Shown in pieces: positions 36,758 through 46,054 of a stretch of DNA of 64,000 nt. The translations under genes and the position numbers were made by a program. Under the pieces are notes generated by a model. That model did not search any database and was not told the DNA's origin. It worked only from the letters and a program-made list of their open reading frames with translations. The DNA comes from Flavobacteria bacterium BBFL7 (GTDB lineage: Bacteria; Bacteroidota; Bacteroidia; Flavobacteriales; Flavobacteriaceae), in assembly GCA_000153385.1 (NCBI GenBank), contig CH672375.1, forward strand, positions 540,352 to 604,351. The letters run 5' to 3'. Position 1 is the stretch's first letter, and each line of letters begins with the position of its first letter.

Positions 36758-38010
36758 TGAATTATAAACTTCTAGTTAGCTTACTAATTTTATGCGGCTT
36801 AAGTAGTTGTAAAAATGCTGACACTGTCACAACTGATGAAAACATTATCGTAAAAGCAGTTGAAGTAGAACTGGATAAGAAATTAGATAGCATCCATCAA
36901 CTGAAACATTTTCACGGTATAGGTGTTTCTATAGTAAATAAAAAAGGACCTATTTTTCAAGAAGGTTATGGATATCTAGATCGCAAGATAAGAGCAGATT
37001 ATACAGAAAACACTATTCAAAACATTGCTTCAATCTCAAAAGTAATCTTAGGATTAACTCTTGCTAAAGCAGTAGAAGATGGACACATTAAACTGGATGA
37101 TGATATTAACAATTATCTTGAGTTTAACGTACGCAATCCTCAATATCCAGATGATCCCATTTTAGTAAGGCATTTAACCTCACATACAAGTAGTATTCTA
37201 GACGGTGACTATTATGATTTGAGCTATATCAATCTTGAAGATGACGCTGTAGATAATCCTAAAATTGATCAAGAAGAGCTTGAATACTTTCAGACGGCCA
37301 AAGAAGCTTTATCACTACAAGAGTTTTTAGAAATTGGATTAACAACAACAGATACGACACTTACTTCATATATCTATAGTGATTATGCACCAGGAACAGC
37401 ATATTCTTACTCAAATATAGCTGCAGGATTGACGGCTTACATTATTGAAAAAGCAGTTGGTGAAAATTTTAAAAGCTATTCCAAAAAGCACATCATTGAT
37501 CCCTTAGGTTTAAAAAACACCTCTTGGAATGTTGTAGATCTAGACTCGCGTCAACGCAGTACTTTATACAGCACACTAGAACTGCGTTATCCTGTGTATC
37601 GATTAATCACATTTGCAGATGGTGGTTTATATACCACACCTAACGATCTAGGAATAATTCTTACTGAACTTATTAATGGTTATAACGGTAAGGGAACTTT
37701 ATTAAAAACGTCCACCTATGTACAGTTTTATAAAAAGCAACTAAATGAATCAATGTTTAAAACAGAAAAATCGCTAGCCGACTTTCAGAAAGGTTTTAAT
37801 AAAGGAATGTTTATCACCTATGAAAGAGATGGCATAGGTCACTCTGGTGGTGATCCAGGCGTATCGACGTTGATGTATTTTAATCCTAAAACTAGTATAG
37901 GTCAAATCACCTTTTTAAATACTGATTTTAATAGTCAGGAAGCTTATGATAGTTTTATTGCTATCGATTCCATTTTAAAAGAATATGGCAACAAATTATT
38001 AAAAAAATAA
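36757..38010 (+). CDS. Beta-lactamase/class C-like serine hydrolase lipoprotein
   Basis: A 417-residue exported hydrolase of the serine beta-lactamase/DD-peptidase fold. The N-terminal lipoprotein signal is LLVSLLILCGLSSC. SISKVILG supplies the SxxK nucleophile (about 92-95), YSNIAAG the YxN motif (about 219) and HSGGDPG the third-site box (about 363). In Bacteroidetes such proteins are usually esterases or peptidases rather than antibiotic-resistance enzymes. Start overlaps the stop of the preceding oxidoreductase by one base, indicating coupling, and the 3-hydroxyacyl-CoA dehydrogenase gene follows after 12 nt. Confidence 0.87.
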   Translation: MNYKLLVSLLILCGLSSCKNADTVTTDENIIVKAVEVELDKKLDSIHQLKHFHGIGVSIVNKKGPIFQEGYGYLDRKIRADYTENTIQNIASISKVILGLTLAKAVEDGHIKLDDDINNYLEFNVRNPQYPDDPILVRHLTSHTSSILDGDYYDLSYINLEDDAVDNPKIDQEELEYFQTAKEALSLQEFLEIGLTTTDTTLTSYIYSDYAPGTAYSYSNIAAGLTAYIIEKAVGENFKSYSKKHIIDPLGLKNTSWNVVDLDSRQRSTLYSTLELRYPVYRLITFADGGLYTTPNDLGIILTELINGYNGKGTLLKTSTYVQFYKKQLNESMFKTEKSLADFQKGFNKGMFITYERDGIGHSGGDPGVSTLMYFNPKTSIGQITFLNTDFNSQEAYDSFIAIDSILKEYGNKLLKK

Positions 38011-38022
38011 ACAGCTATAACA

Positions 38023-38910
38023 ATGAAAAATATAACCGTAATAGGCGCAGGAACCATGGGTAATGGTATTGCACACACTTTTGCTCAATCTGGATTTAAT
38101 GTATCACTAGTTGATATTTCTCAAGAAAATATTGATCGAGGACTAGGTACCATCTCAAAGAACCTAGACCGTATGATTGCGAAAGAAAAAATCACAGAAG
38201 CTGATAAAAACGAAACTTTAGGTAATATATCAACATTTACAGATTTAAAATCTGGTGTAGAGAAAGCAGACTTAATTGTAGAAGCGGCTACAGAAAATGT
38301 AGATTTGAAACTAAAAATATTTGGACAGATGGATGAATTTGCTCCTGCAGGTTGTATTCTATCGACTAACACTTCATCTATTTCTATTACTCAGATCGCA
38401 GCCGTTACTAAACGCCCAGAGAAAGTTATTGGGATGCATTTTATGAATCCGGTGCCTATCATGAAACTAGTAGAAATTATAAGAGGTTATTCTACTAGTG
38501 ATGAGGTGACTACTACTATCATGGAGTTATCAAAACAACTAGGTAAAACACCTACTGAAGTAAATGACTATCCAGGTTTTGTAGCAAATCGTATTTTAAT
38601 GCCTATGATTAATGAGGCTATTGAAACCTTATATAACGGCGTTGCAGGTGTAAAAGAAATCGATACCGTAATGAAGTTAGGTATGGCACATCCTATGGGA
38701 CCATTACAACTAGCAGACTTTATAGGACTAGACGTTTGTCTTTCTATTCTTAATGTAATGCACGACGGATTTAAAAACCCTAAATATGCACCATGTCCAT
38801 TATTAGTAAATATGGTCATGGCTGGTAAAAAAGGTGTGAAATCTGGAGAAGGATTTTATGATTATAGTGAGTCTAGAAAGGCTGAAAAAGTGAGTGCTAG
38901 TTTTAAGTAA
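38023..38910 (+). CDS. 3-hydroxybutyryl-CoA (3-hydroxyacyl-CoA) dehydrogenase
   Basis: NAD-dependent enzyme that interconverts 3-hydroxyacyl-CoA and 3-oxoacyl-CoA in fatty-acid or butanoate metabolism. VIGAGTMGNGIAHTFAQSGF (5-24) is the NAD site; NTSSISITQIAAVTKRPEKVIGMHFMNPVP contains the conserved catalytic His-Phe-x-Asn-Pro; GFVANRILMPMINEA and GMAHPMGPLQLADFIGLD belong to the dimerising C-terminal domain. Length 295 aa fits the monofunctional HBD/PaaH class. It lies in a tight plus-strand run (Gfo/Idh/MocA to YggS). Confidence 0.95.
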   Translation: MKNITVIGAGTMGNGIAHTFAQSGFNVSLVDISQENIDRGLGTISKNLDRMIAKEKITEADKNETLGNISTFTDLKSGVEKADLIVEAATENVDLKLKIFGQMDEFAPAGCILSTNTSSISITQIAAVTKRPEKVIGMHFMNPVPIMKLVEIIRGYSTSDEVTTTIMELSKQLGKTPTEVNDYPGFVANRILMPMINEAIETLYNGVAGVKEIDTVMKLGMAHPMGPLQLADFIGLDVCLSILNVMHDGFKNPKYAPCPLLVNMVMAGKKGVKSGEGFYDYSESRKAEKVSASFK

Positions 38911-38924
38911 ATTAACTAGAAACA

Positions 38925-39353
38925 ATGTCAGTTGAAATTTTAAATAAAACTTTAGTAGGTAATGCCATCACAGGTTTCTCTATCAGCGATTGGTTTTGCA
39001 TTTATTTACACGAGTATTATTTGGTTTGTCAGAATTTCACAAGTCCTGATGAATTAAAATTAAATCAACTTCTAAGTAATTCATACTCACAGCTGCATTC
39101 CTCAATTGACAAAGAGTATATAGCAAAATGCACGATACTAGCTGCGAACATGCGAAAAGAAATAGTTTCTGCTGAAGTTAATGAACTGTCTGAAATAACT
39201 ATTTGTTTCAATAATGGAAGTGATTTGGTTATCAAAACAAATGAATCAATAGTAGATTGGCAATGGTGTATCAATAAAACTGGAAAAGATCCTTACGACC
39301 ATAACAGCTTACTAGCGTGTTTTTGGCCAGGAGAAATAGAACAAAATGCCTGA
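38925..39353 (+). CDS. Hypothetical protein inserted in the operon
   Basis: I do not recognise this 142-residue protein. It has no signal peptide or membrane segment, four to five Cys residues and aromatic-rich parts (ISDWFCIYLHEYYLVC; IVDWQWCINKTGK). It begins 14 nt after the dehydrogenase gene and its last 8 nt overlap the start of the DUF1015 gene, so translation is coupled. Its tight fit in the operon suggests it is real, possibly an immunity- or lineage-specific insertion between two widely conserved genes. No function is proposed. Confidence 0.6.
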   Translation: MSVEILNKTLVGNAITGFSISDWFCIYLHEYYLVCQNFTSPDELKLNQLLSNSYSQLHSSIDKEYIAKCTILAANMRKEIVSAEVNELSEITICFNNGSDLVIKTNESIVDWQWCINKTGKDPYDHNSLLACFWPGEIEQNA

Positions 39354-40569
39354 AATCAAACCTTTTAAAGGAGTAAGAGCAGCGCCACACATGGCGTCAC
39401 ATGTGATATCGCGCACGTATCAAGATTATAGTGACACAGAGCTAGAGGCAATTTTAAAATATAATCCCTTTAGTTTTTTGCACATTCTCAATCCTGGTTA
39501 TAAATTTAGTAATAGCCTTAAAGGAGAAGAGCGTTTTAATCTAGTACGCAATCGGTATCTAGAATTTAAGGAAGAACAATACCTTGTTCAAGATGAGTCG
39601 CCTGTATTTTACATCTATGAAAGATCAGATGCGGTACACTCTTACACAGGAATCATCGCTGGAACTTCCACTGTAGATTATGATAGCGGAAAGATAAAAA
39701 AGCATGAAGACACTTTAGAACAACGAGAAAAACTATTTAAAGACTACTTAAAAACAGTAGGTTTTAATGCAGAGCCTGTACTACTCACCTATCCAGATGA
39801 TCAAATCATTGATGAAGTGATCGATCAAGAAAAAAAGCACAGACCGGTTTATGACTTTGTCACCACAGATCGCAGTTGTCATAAACTATGGGTGATAAAA
39901 GACATCCATCATATAGAGGTATTGCAACAACAATTTAAAGCCATGCCACACGTCTATATTGCAGATGGTCACCACCGTAGCGCCAGTTCTTCCCTACTCG
40001 CTAGTGAGATGGGAGAAAAGCACGACAGCTATAACCATTTTATGAGTTACCTCATCGCTCAAAGTCAGTTGCGCATCTATGAATTTAATAGACTCGTTAA
40101 AGATCTAAACGGTTTGAGTAAAGAAGCGTTTCTCATGCAACTAGATATGAAATTCCGTATACAGAATCGTGGTCTAGAGATGTACAAGCCTTCAAAAAAA
40201 CACCATTTCTCTATGTATCTAGATGGAGAGTTTTACAGTTTGTATTTACGTAAAGACACGTATAACATTGAGACACCACTCGATGATCTAGACACTCAAA
40301 TGTTATTTGATTTGGTCTTAAATCCTATCTTAGGTATTGAGGACTTGCGCAACGATTCTCGGATCGCCTACAGTTATGGACAGACAGATTTATTGCGCAT
40401 TAAAGATCGCGTAGATAAAAATGAATTTGCCGTTGGTTTTGGTTTATTCCCAGCCACAGTAGAACAAATGAAATCCATCGCAGACGAATCTCTAATCATG
40501 CCACCTAAGAGCACTTACATCAGACCCAAGTTACCTAGCGGCCTTACCATTTACGAATTTGAATCATGA
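39346..40569 (+). CDS. DUF1015 family protein
   Basis: A 407-residue cytoplasmic protein matching DUF1015, widespread in anaerobes and Bacteroidetes: KPFKGVRAAPHMASHVISRTYQDYS at the N-terminus, FYIYERSDAVHSYTGIIAGTS, the highly conserved IADGHHRSASS (about 205-215) and FPATVEQMKSIADESLIMPPKSTYIRPKLPSGL at the end. The enzymatic role of the family is not known; the HH in ADGHHR suggests a metal or phosphate site. It overlaps YggS by 4 nt (ATGA) and the preceding hypothetical gene by 8 nt, an intimate operon. Confidence 0.92.
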   Translation: MPEIKPFKGVRAAPHMASHVISRTYQDYSDTELEAILKYNPFSFLHILNPGYKFSNSLKGEERFNLVRNRYLEFKEEQYLVQDESPVFYIYERSDAVHSYTGIIAGTSTVDYDSGKIKKHEDTLEQREKLFKDYLKTVGFNAEPVLLTYPDDQIIDEVIDQEKKHRPVYDFVTTDRSCHKLWVIKDIHHIEVLQQQFKAMPHVYIADGHHRSASSSLLASEMGEKHDSYNHFMSYLIAQSQLRIYEFNRLVKDLNGLSKEAFLMQLDMKFRIQNRGLEMYKPSKKHHFSMYLDGEFYSLYLRKDTYNIETPLDDLDTQMLFDLVLNPILGIEDLRNDSRIAYSYGQTDLLRIKDRVDKNEFAVGFGLFPATVEQMKSIADESLIMPPKSTYIRPKLPSGLTIYEFES

Positions 40570-41234
40570 GCATAAAAGATCATTTATTACGCTTTCGCGA
40601 AAGCATAGAACCCAAAGCCACTCTAGTTGCCGTAAGCAAAACTAAACCTATAAGCGACCTGCAAGAGGCTTATGATGCTGGACAAAGACACTTTGGTGAG
40701 AATAAAATTCAGGAAATGACCGAAAAATGGGAAACGCTTCCCAAGGACATTCACTGGCACATGATAGGTCACACACAGCGCAATAAGGTAAAATATATGG
40801 CACCTTACGTTCATTTAATTCACAGTGTGGATTCACCACGATTACTCAAGGAAATCAACAAACAAGCCGTGAAAAACGAAAGAGTCATCGATTGTCTTCT
40901 ACAGATTCATATTGCTGAGGAAGAAACAAAATTTGGCTTTGATCAAAATGAATTGCTCGAGTTATTGAGTAGTGATGCCTTTGCAGGTTATAAAAACGTG
41001 CGCATCACAGGACTAATGGGCATGGCCACTTTTACAGATAATAAAGAACAAGTACGTAAAGAATTTAAAAGTCTCAAAACACTACTCGATCATATCAACG
41101 ACAATCACCTGATTAGTGATTCACACGATTTGAAAACACTTTCTATGGGAATGACAGGCGATTATGAAATTGCCCTTGAAGAAGGCAGCACGATGGTGAG
41201 GATAGGTAGTGCGATTTTTGGAAGTAGAGCTTAA
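40566..41234 (+). CDS. YggS-family pyridoxal-phosphate homeostasis protein
   Basis: A 222-residue PLP-binding protein with the alanine-racemase-like barrel. LVAVSKTKPISDLQEAYDAGQRHFGENKIQEM holds the PLP lysine (SKTKP, about 24); HMIGHTQRNKVKYM, HSVDS and LSMGMTGDYEIALEEGSTMVRIGSAIFG are family blocks. These proteins buffer free PLP and affect amino-acid balance. Its start overlaps the DUF1015 stop by 4 nt. The iterated palindrome forms codons for Leu-Arg-Phe-Arg-Glu-Ser at residues 8-13, within a normally variable helix. Confidence 0.95.
   Translation: MSIKDHLLRFRESIEPKATLVAVSKTKPISDLQEAYDAGQRHFGENKIQEMTEKWETLPKDIHWHMIGHTQRNKVKYMAPYVHLIHSVDSPRLLKEINKQAVKNERVIDCLLQIHIAEEETKFGFDQNELLELLSSDAFAGYKNVRITGLMGMATFTDNKEQVRKEFKSLKTLLDHINDNHLISDSHDLKTLSMGMTGDYEIALEEGSTMVRIGSAIFGSRA
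40590..40605. repeat. Iterated palindrome, 15/16 match (inside yggS-type gene)
   Basis: CGCTTTCGCGAAAGCA; read in frame as Arg-Phe-Arg-Glu-Ser, the third reading frame used by this repeat. Confidence 0.85.
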
Positions 41235-41323
41235 CCGCGGTGTTTATTAAAAGACTTCGTTTTCTGTAGACATAAAACTTTCAACACCTATAACGAAATA
41301 AATAGTTAACTAATAATCAAATT

Positions 41324-41716
41324 TTGGAATTATCACTAAGCATACCAGCCCTACTCTTCCCAGCCATATCGTTAACCATGCTGGCTTATAACGCACGTTA
41401 TCTAGCCATTGCAGCATTGATAAGAAACCTGTTTGGGAAGTATGAAGAAAACCCATCAGATAAAGTTAGGATTCAAGTGCAAAAATTAAGAAAGCGACTG
41501 ACCATTATTAAAAATATGCAAGCCGTTGCTATTTTAAGTTTCTTACTTGCGGTAATCACGATGTTCTTAATTTATATAGAATTGAATTTTTGGGCAAATC
41601 TAGTTTTTGGAATCAGTTTACTTGCTTTAATGATATCACTTATTCTATCACTTATAGAGGTGCAGTTATCTACTAAAGCACTATCAATCCAACTGGAAAG
41701 TATAGAGAAGAAATAG
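41324..41716 (+). CDS. DUF2721 membrane protein
   Basis: A 130-residue inner-membrane protein with a TTG start (41324). Helices: LSIPALLFPAISLTMLAY (about 4-21), AVAILSFLLAVITMFLIYI (67-85) and NLVFGISLLALMISLILSLIEV (92-113). The IPALLFPAISLxMLAYNxRY opening followed by a basic loop (RIQVQKLRKRLTII) is characteristic of DUF2721, a family of unknown function. It is 89 nt downstream of the YggS gene and ends at a terminator shared with the convergent CotH gene. Confidence 0.8.
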   Translation: MELSLSIPALLFPAISLTMLAYNARYLAIAALIRNLFGKYEENPSDKVRIQVQKLRKRLTIIKNMQAVAILSFLLAVITMFLIYIELNFWANLVFGISLLALMISLILSLIEVQLSTKALSIQLESIEKK

Positions 41717-41731
41717 AAATTATTTAAACGC

Positions 41732-41766
41732 AAAAAACCTGCAAAGCGAGCTTTACAGGTTTTTTT
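41732..41766. terminator. Bidirectional intrinsic terminator
   Basis: AAAAAACCTGcAAAG pairs with CTTTaCAGGTTTTTT (41732-41746 with 41751-41765), one C-A mismatch, CGAG loop, between the convergent DUF2721 and CotH genes. Confidence 0.85.
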
Positions 41767-41785
41767 GTTGCAAATAATTATAAAT

Positions 41786-44059
41786 TTATTGCTTAATCAC
41801 CTTAACCGTTTGTTGATTATTAATGGTCAATAAATAGATTCCTTGAGTATAGTTTGTTAAGTCTAATTGACTTTGTTGTTCTCCATTCAATTTGAGACTC
41901 ATCAACTGTTGTCCTTGTAAATTATACAGCGCTATTTGATCTATACTTCCATTATTAGTATTGATGTTTATCACATCGTTAACCGGATTAGGATAAATAG
42001 AATAATCTGTATTACGTTCAAAGTCACTATTACTTAATGTTTCATTATTAGTACCAAAAGTAGGTGCTTGAATCACAAAGTTACCAGTACCATTAGGTAC
42101 ACGAGCATATCCCATATCAGTGGTTTGTGCACCAAATGTGATGGACTCTATTACGGTTCCGTTATCATATGATAATACAGCATCCTCTCCATTTGATGAA
42201 AATTTTAAGTCGGCATGAAGACCTGTTTGAGTTAAATCTTTATCGCACCATACAATTAGATAGCTATCTGGAGCTATGGTTATTCCACTAGGAAATTGCC
42301 ACATTAAAGGATCAGTAGCATCATCAGATAAGTATAAGTTATCTAGACTCAAAGTTGAAGAAGAGTTATTATAAAGCTCTACCCAATCTTCATACTCACC
42401 ATCATCATCTACAGCAGTTGTACTGTTAGACGCCATTATTTCATTAACAACTAAATCTCCTGGAGTAATTGTTGTGTAAGTTGCTACTATAGAGTGATAT
42501 TCATATTCAGCTCTTGCTGGTGAAAATACTCCTATATTGTTATTTTCTGCATAAATATAGTATTGGGTCAATGAATTGGTAATCAGTAAGTCAATACCAT
42601 AAACATTATCACCAGCAGCCCCATCATTATGTGCTCCATCATCATACATTAAAATCTTAGTAAATGGTACAAAATCACCTTCACGATATCCTAAATATAC
42701 AGCTGTTGTATTCGTATTAGTTACTTGTGCAGTAACAGTAATCGTATTGCCTATGATTGGTGTAGCTACAGATGGAGCTACCGCGGTAATAGATGGCTGT
42801 ATGGCAGTAAAGTCGGACTGTGCTAATAAATATGTACTTCTCGCACTCATTAAATTTGTTAATCCACTAGCAGTATTCATTTGTGCATTTACATCTGAAT
42901 TGATATTACTATTGAACTGTGCGTAGCTGTAAAACTTATTATTATCTGCTTGTACGGCAAGGTCAATAATATTTTGATAAGCATTTGCGCTAGTTAAATA
43001 ATCAGAGTTCGATATATTTTCAGTTAAAATCGTTTTAAAATGAGCCAGATACATTTTTTTATAACGTGGTACTGCCATTAACTTACTCATCAATGGCCAC
43101 GCAGCGTCATTTTCATGTAACAAATGAGTTAACTGACTTTTCTGCGTAGTACTATTCAAAGATCCTCCAGATCCAGTCTGACCGAAAGTTCCGAAAGACA
43201 TGTTCAAATCCCAAACTACTGGTCTAAATCTACCGTTATCATCTTTATATAAATAATAGTTTTGTTTAAACTGACCTAGATAACTGTCTAAATTTACCAT
43301 CACATTATCAAAGGCAAGCATCCATAATGCAGCATCTACGTCTAGCACAGTTTCTATATTGTTTATATCCGTATTTAATATTCTAGTTAATTCTATTAAA
43401 TCATCCCATCCACTACCTGTCACATCTGACTTTATTTCATAAGCATCTTCATAACTTGTGTAATTGGTTCCGAGATATTGTAAACTAGGAAAATCATTTC
43501 CTTGAGGTCCTGCGCCTGCTGGAGGACTACAACTAAAGAATGCATTATCATTTGAGTTAAAGTGCTTATTAACGAATTTCTTAGAAATTGACTCTACATT
43601 AGTATACAACCCAATCAATGTTCCATTTACGTAAACATTAGCATAGTTTGCTTGTGGCGCATCCATATATTTATTGACAATGTTATAAGAAACTGTTTCT
43701 CTAACAAATGATGGATCAAAATAAACATTGGCTAGTTTAAGATCTGTGTAGCCTTCATAATCTTGATCAACATAAGTATCTAGCTCGATGTGAAAAGGGT
43801 TTTTAGTCTGGTTTGCTCTATAGGAACTATTCCCTTTATATTTAACGCCTACATTGTTAAATACGGTACCATTAATAGTCACTGAAGTGGCCGCTATATA
43901 ACCATCTGTACTAGCTTTTTCGGCATCTAGTAAAGCGTCCCAATTACTTTGCGCAAAGACAATTCTTATGTCTTGGATCGTATTCATATCATAAAGAGTC
44001 TGAGAATAGACCGTTGCTACCTGAACTAATAGCAAAAAGAGTAGTAAAGTTTTTTTCAT
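41786..44059 (-). CDS. CotH kinase-like secreted protein with lamin-tail domain and T9SS sorting tail
   Basis: Start at ATG 44059 gives a signal peptide (MKKTLLLFLLLVQVATVYSQ); an in-frame ATG at 44098 would add 13 polar residues. The order is: CotH domain (about 25-400; VKYKGNSSYR, and RPVVWDLNMSFG, the conserved Asp block of CotH kinases), a beta-rich linker with MYDDGAHNDGAAGDNVYG (about 480), a lamin-tail domain (about 535-640; LVVNEIMASN and DWVELYNNS) and a type A T9SS sorting domain (YPNPVNDVININ to VKVIKQ). The protein should be secreted by type IX secretion and attached to the surface. CotH kinases phosphorylate extracellular proteins in Bacillus; the target here is unknown. Confidence 0.92.
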   Translation of the reverse strand: MKKTLLLFLLLVQVATVYSQTLYDMNTIQDIRIVFAQSNWDALLDAEKASTDGYIAATSVTINGTVFNNVGVKYKGNSSYRANQTKNPFHIELDTYVDQDYEGYTDLKLANVYFDPSFVRETVSYNIVNKYMDAPQANYANVYVNGTLIGLYTNVESISKKFVNKHFNSNDNAFFSCSPPAGAGPQGNDFPSLQYLGTNYTSYEDAYEIKSDVTGSGWDDLIELTRILNTDINNIETVLDVDAALWMLAFDNVMVNLDSYLGQFKQNYYLYKDDNGRFRPVVWDLNMSFGTFGQTGSGGSLNSTTQKSQLTHLLHENDAAWPLMSKLMAVPRYKKMYLAHFKTILTENISNSDYLTSANAYQNIIDLAVQADNNKFYSYAQFNSNINSDVNAQMNTASGLTNLMSARSTYLLAQSDFTAIQPSITAVAPSVATPIIGNTITVTAQVTNTNTTAVYLGYREGDFVPFTKILMYDDGAHNDGAAGDNVYGIDLLITNSLTQYYIYAENNNIGVFSPARAEYEYHSIVATYTTITPGDLVVNEIMASNSTTAVDDDGEYEDWVELYNNSSSTLSLDNLYLSDDATDPLMWQFPSGITIAPDSYLIVWCDKDLTQTGLHADLKFSSNGEDAVLSYDNGTVIESITFGAQTTDMGYARVPNGTGNFVIQAPTFGTNNETLSNSDFERNTDYSIYPNPVNDVININTNNGSIDQIALYNLQGQQLMSLKLNGEQQSQLDLTNYTQGIYLLTINNQQTVKVIKQ

Positions 44060-44128
44060 GATTAAAGTCTTATTATTCAGATTTGACTTTAATTTCATGT
44101 AAAGGTTTAATCAAACCTTAAAAAAATC

Positions 44129-44773
44129 TTAATAATCGATAACTTCACTTAAGTCATAACCTGCAAAACGCTTCATGTAAGTCTTAACTGAACTACCATA
44201 GGCATCACGATTAGACTTACGACCTTTAGTTTTAAAGAAACGTTTTACTCCACCAGGACCAGATAGGTGTGCTGCAGCAAGAATGCCGCTTTCGGTTACA
44301 TGAATACCACCTATCTTTTTGCCAGCATATTGTTTAATATATGGCTCTAAAATTTCATGATTGTAACGTAAATTTTTAATAAATACGCGTTCTTGTAATC
44401 TAGGAGATCTTAAAAACTGTAAAGAATCTCTAACACCTAAAGTTTCTAATGTGGTCATACCAAATTGATATTTCCCCATATAACCTAGACTATTCACTTT
44501 CCAAAACTTACCTTGGGATTCTTTAAAAGCTAAAGCCTCTCTAAAAGTTAAAAATGAATCTGGTGGTGTAATCGCTAAAGAATAATAGCGTACATCAAAA
44601 AAATTAGAGTTGGTTACAGGACCTATAAAAGCATCTGCATCATAGAACTCTTCATTTATATGATTAGAACTAGTATGATAGCTACCAGAATCTAATTTCA
44701 AGTGGTTGTTACTAAATGACCAAAATATCAATACTAAGGGCAATACAACCAAATACACGTGACGTGTTTTCAT
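44129..44773 (-). CDS. Secreted lysozyme-fold (transglycosylase-like) protein
   Basis: A 214-residue exported protein; the signal is VYLVVLPLVLIFWSFS at residues 6-21. FREALAFKESQGKFWKVNSLGYMGKYQFGMTTLETLG (about 80-115) matches lysozyme-like/SLT domains: Glu of KESQG at the catalytic position and the GYMGKYQFG block. ILAAAHLSGPGGVKRFFKT (about 165-183) is the later conserved helix. It probably cleaves or binds peptidoglycan in the periplasm. The gene stands between the T9SS CotH gene and the mltG operon and has a TAAATTTG box 46 nt upstream of its start. Confidence 0.78.
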   Translation of the reverse strand: MKTRHVYLVVLPLVLIFWSFSNNHLKLDSGSYHTSSNHINEEFYDADAFIGPVTNSNFFDVRYYSLAITPPDSFLTFREALAFKESQGKFWKVNSLGYMGKYQFGMTTLETLGVRDSLQFLRSPRLQERVFIKNLRYNHEILEPYIKQYAGKKIGGIHVTESGILAAAHLSGPGGVKRFFKTKGRKSNRDAYGSSVKTYMKRFAGYDLSEVIDY

Positions 44774-45007
44774 AGAGTTTGTTTTCGAAAGTTTCTGTCA
44801 CCCTTTCTTTAACGCGGCGCAAATTTACGACTAATTAACGGTTGTAGACTTTTAAGATGTTAAATTAGTCCTAACAGACTCATAAATATTTGAAAACCAA
44901 AAACATAAGACTAGCCCATAATCATCATATTTAACTTTAATCAATAAAATGACGATGATTACTAGTAAGATCTGTAAAGTAAAAATCAAATCTAGGATAT
45001 GTAAACT

Positions 45008-46054
45008 TTAGCGATTAATTCCCTGCTTATTAACCCATCTACGGTAAGCAGCTGCATTTGCATTATGTTGACTCAAAGTCTTTGCAAATTTATGATACCC
45101 AAAATTCTCAACATTGGCTACAAAATAATAATAACCATGCTTCTCATAATTAAGTACAGCATCAATAGCATTAAGATCTGGTGTGATGATAGGTCCTGGT
45201 GGTAGACTTGCGTACTTATAGGTATTGTATGGTGAATCTATAGTTAAATCAACATATAACACACGTTTAATAACTTGCTTAAAGTCATTTTCTTTCAGCT
45301 TTTTAGCATAGATAACAGTAGGATCTGCATCTAGTTTAATACCTCTATTTAATCTATTTATATAAACACCAGCAACTCTAGGACGTTCATCAGCTTTTGC
45401 AGTTTCTTTGTGCACGATACTAGCAAGTGTATATACTTCTTGAGCTGTTAAGTCAATCTGTTTTGCCTTATTTAATCGATCATCATTCCAGAAATTATCA
45501 TATGCCTTCCACATTTTATCCCTTAACTTTTCTGCCGTAGTATTCCAGTAACAATCATAAGAATTAGACATATACATGGTAAGTGCAGTTTCTTCTGTAA
45601 AACCATGCTCCTTTAAAAAAGCGACGTCTCTCATAGCATTTAAAAGACTCAAACTATCAGTTTCTACTTGTTGTGCTAGTCGTCCTGCAAGATCTTCTAA
45701 TCGTTCTTGATTATTAAATCTAACTTTAACAGGTTGATTCTGACTACGTATGGTATTAATAATATCATTATTACTCATTCCTTTTTTAAGAATGTAACGA
45801 CCTGGTTTTACATTTGAATTATATCCTTTGCGTACAGCCGTTTCATGAAATGCGTCTCGATCTTCCACAGCGTCTGCAACTATCATAAAAGCGGCATTAT
45901 AATCTGCAGTTGATGGAATAAAAACCTCGTAGGTTTGCGATTCAAAATTGGTATTGGCACTAAAAAAAGTACTGTAGACTTTATAGGCAAATATGGACAT
46001 AGCTATTAAACCTACTAGAGCTACTCCTACAATTACATTTTTATATTTATTCAT
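45008..46054 (-). CDS. mltG: Endolytic murein transglycosylase MltG (YceG-like)
   Basis: Cuts nascent glycan strands at the inner membrane and may set their length. Start at ATG 46054 (MNKYKNVIVG) gives a single membrane segment (IVGVALVGLIAMSIFAYKVY); an in-frame ATG at 46102 would overlap the upstream GNAT gene by 56 nt. TLASIVHKETAKADERPRVAGVYINRLNRGI contains the catalytic Glu (HKET) and KLDADPTVIYA and SPYNTYKYASLPPGPI are hallmark blocks. It overlaps the GNAT stop by 8 nt in the order dapF-GNAT-mltG, joining diaminopimelate synthesis and peptidoglycan processing. Confidence 0.95.
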   Translation of the reverse strand: MNKYKNVIVGVALVGLIAMSIFAYKVYSTFFSANTNFESQTYEVFIPSTADYNAAFMIVADAVEDRDAFHETAVRKGYNSNVKPGRYILKKGMSNNDIINTIRSQNQPVKVRFNNQERLEDLAGRLAQQVETDSLSLLNAMRDVAFLKEHGFTEETALTMYMSNSYDCYWNTTAEKLRDKMWKAYDNFWNDDRLNKAKQIDLTAQEVYTLASIVHKETAKADERPRVAGVYINRLNRGIKLDADPTVIYAKKLKENDFKQVIKRVLYVDLTIDSPYNTYKYASLPPGPIITPDLNAIDAVLNYEKHGYYYFVANVENFGYHKFAKTLSQHNANAAAYRRWVNKQGINR

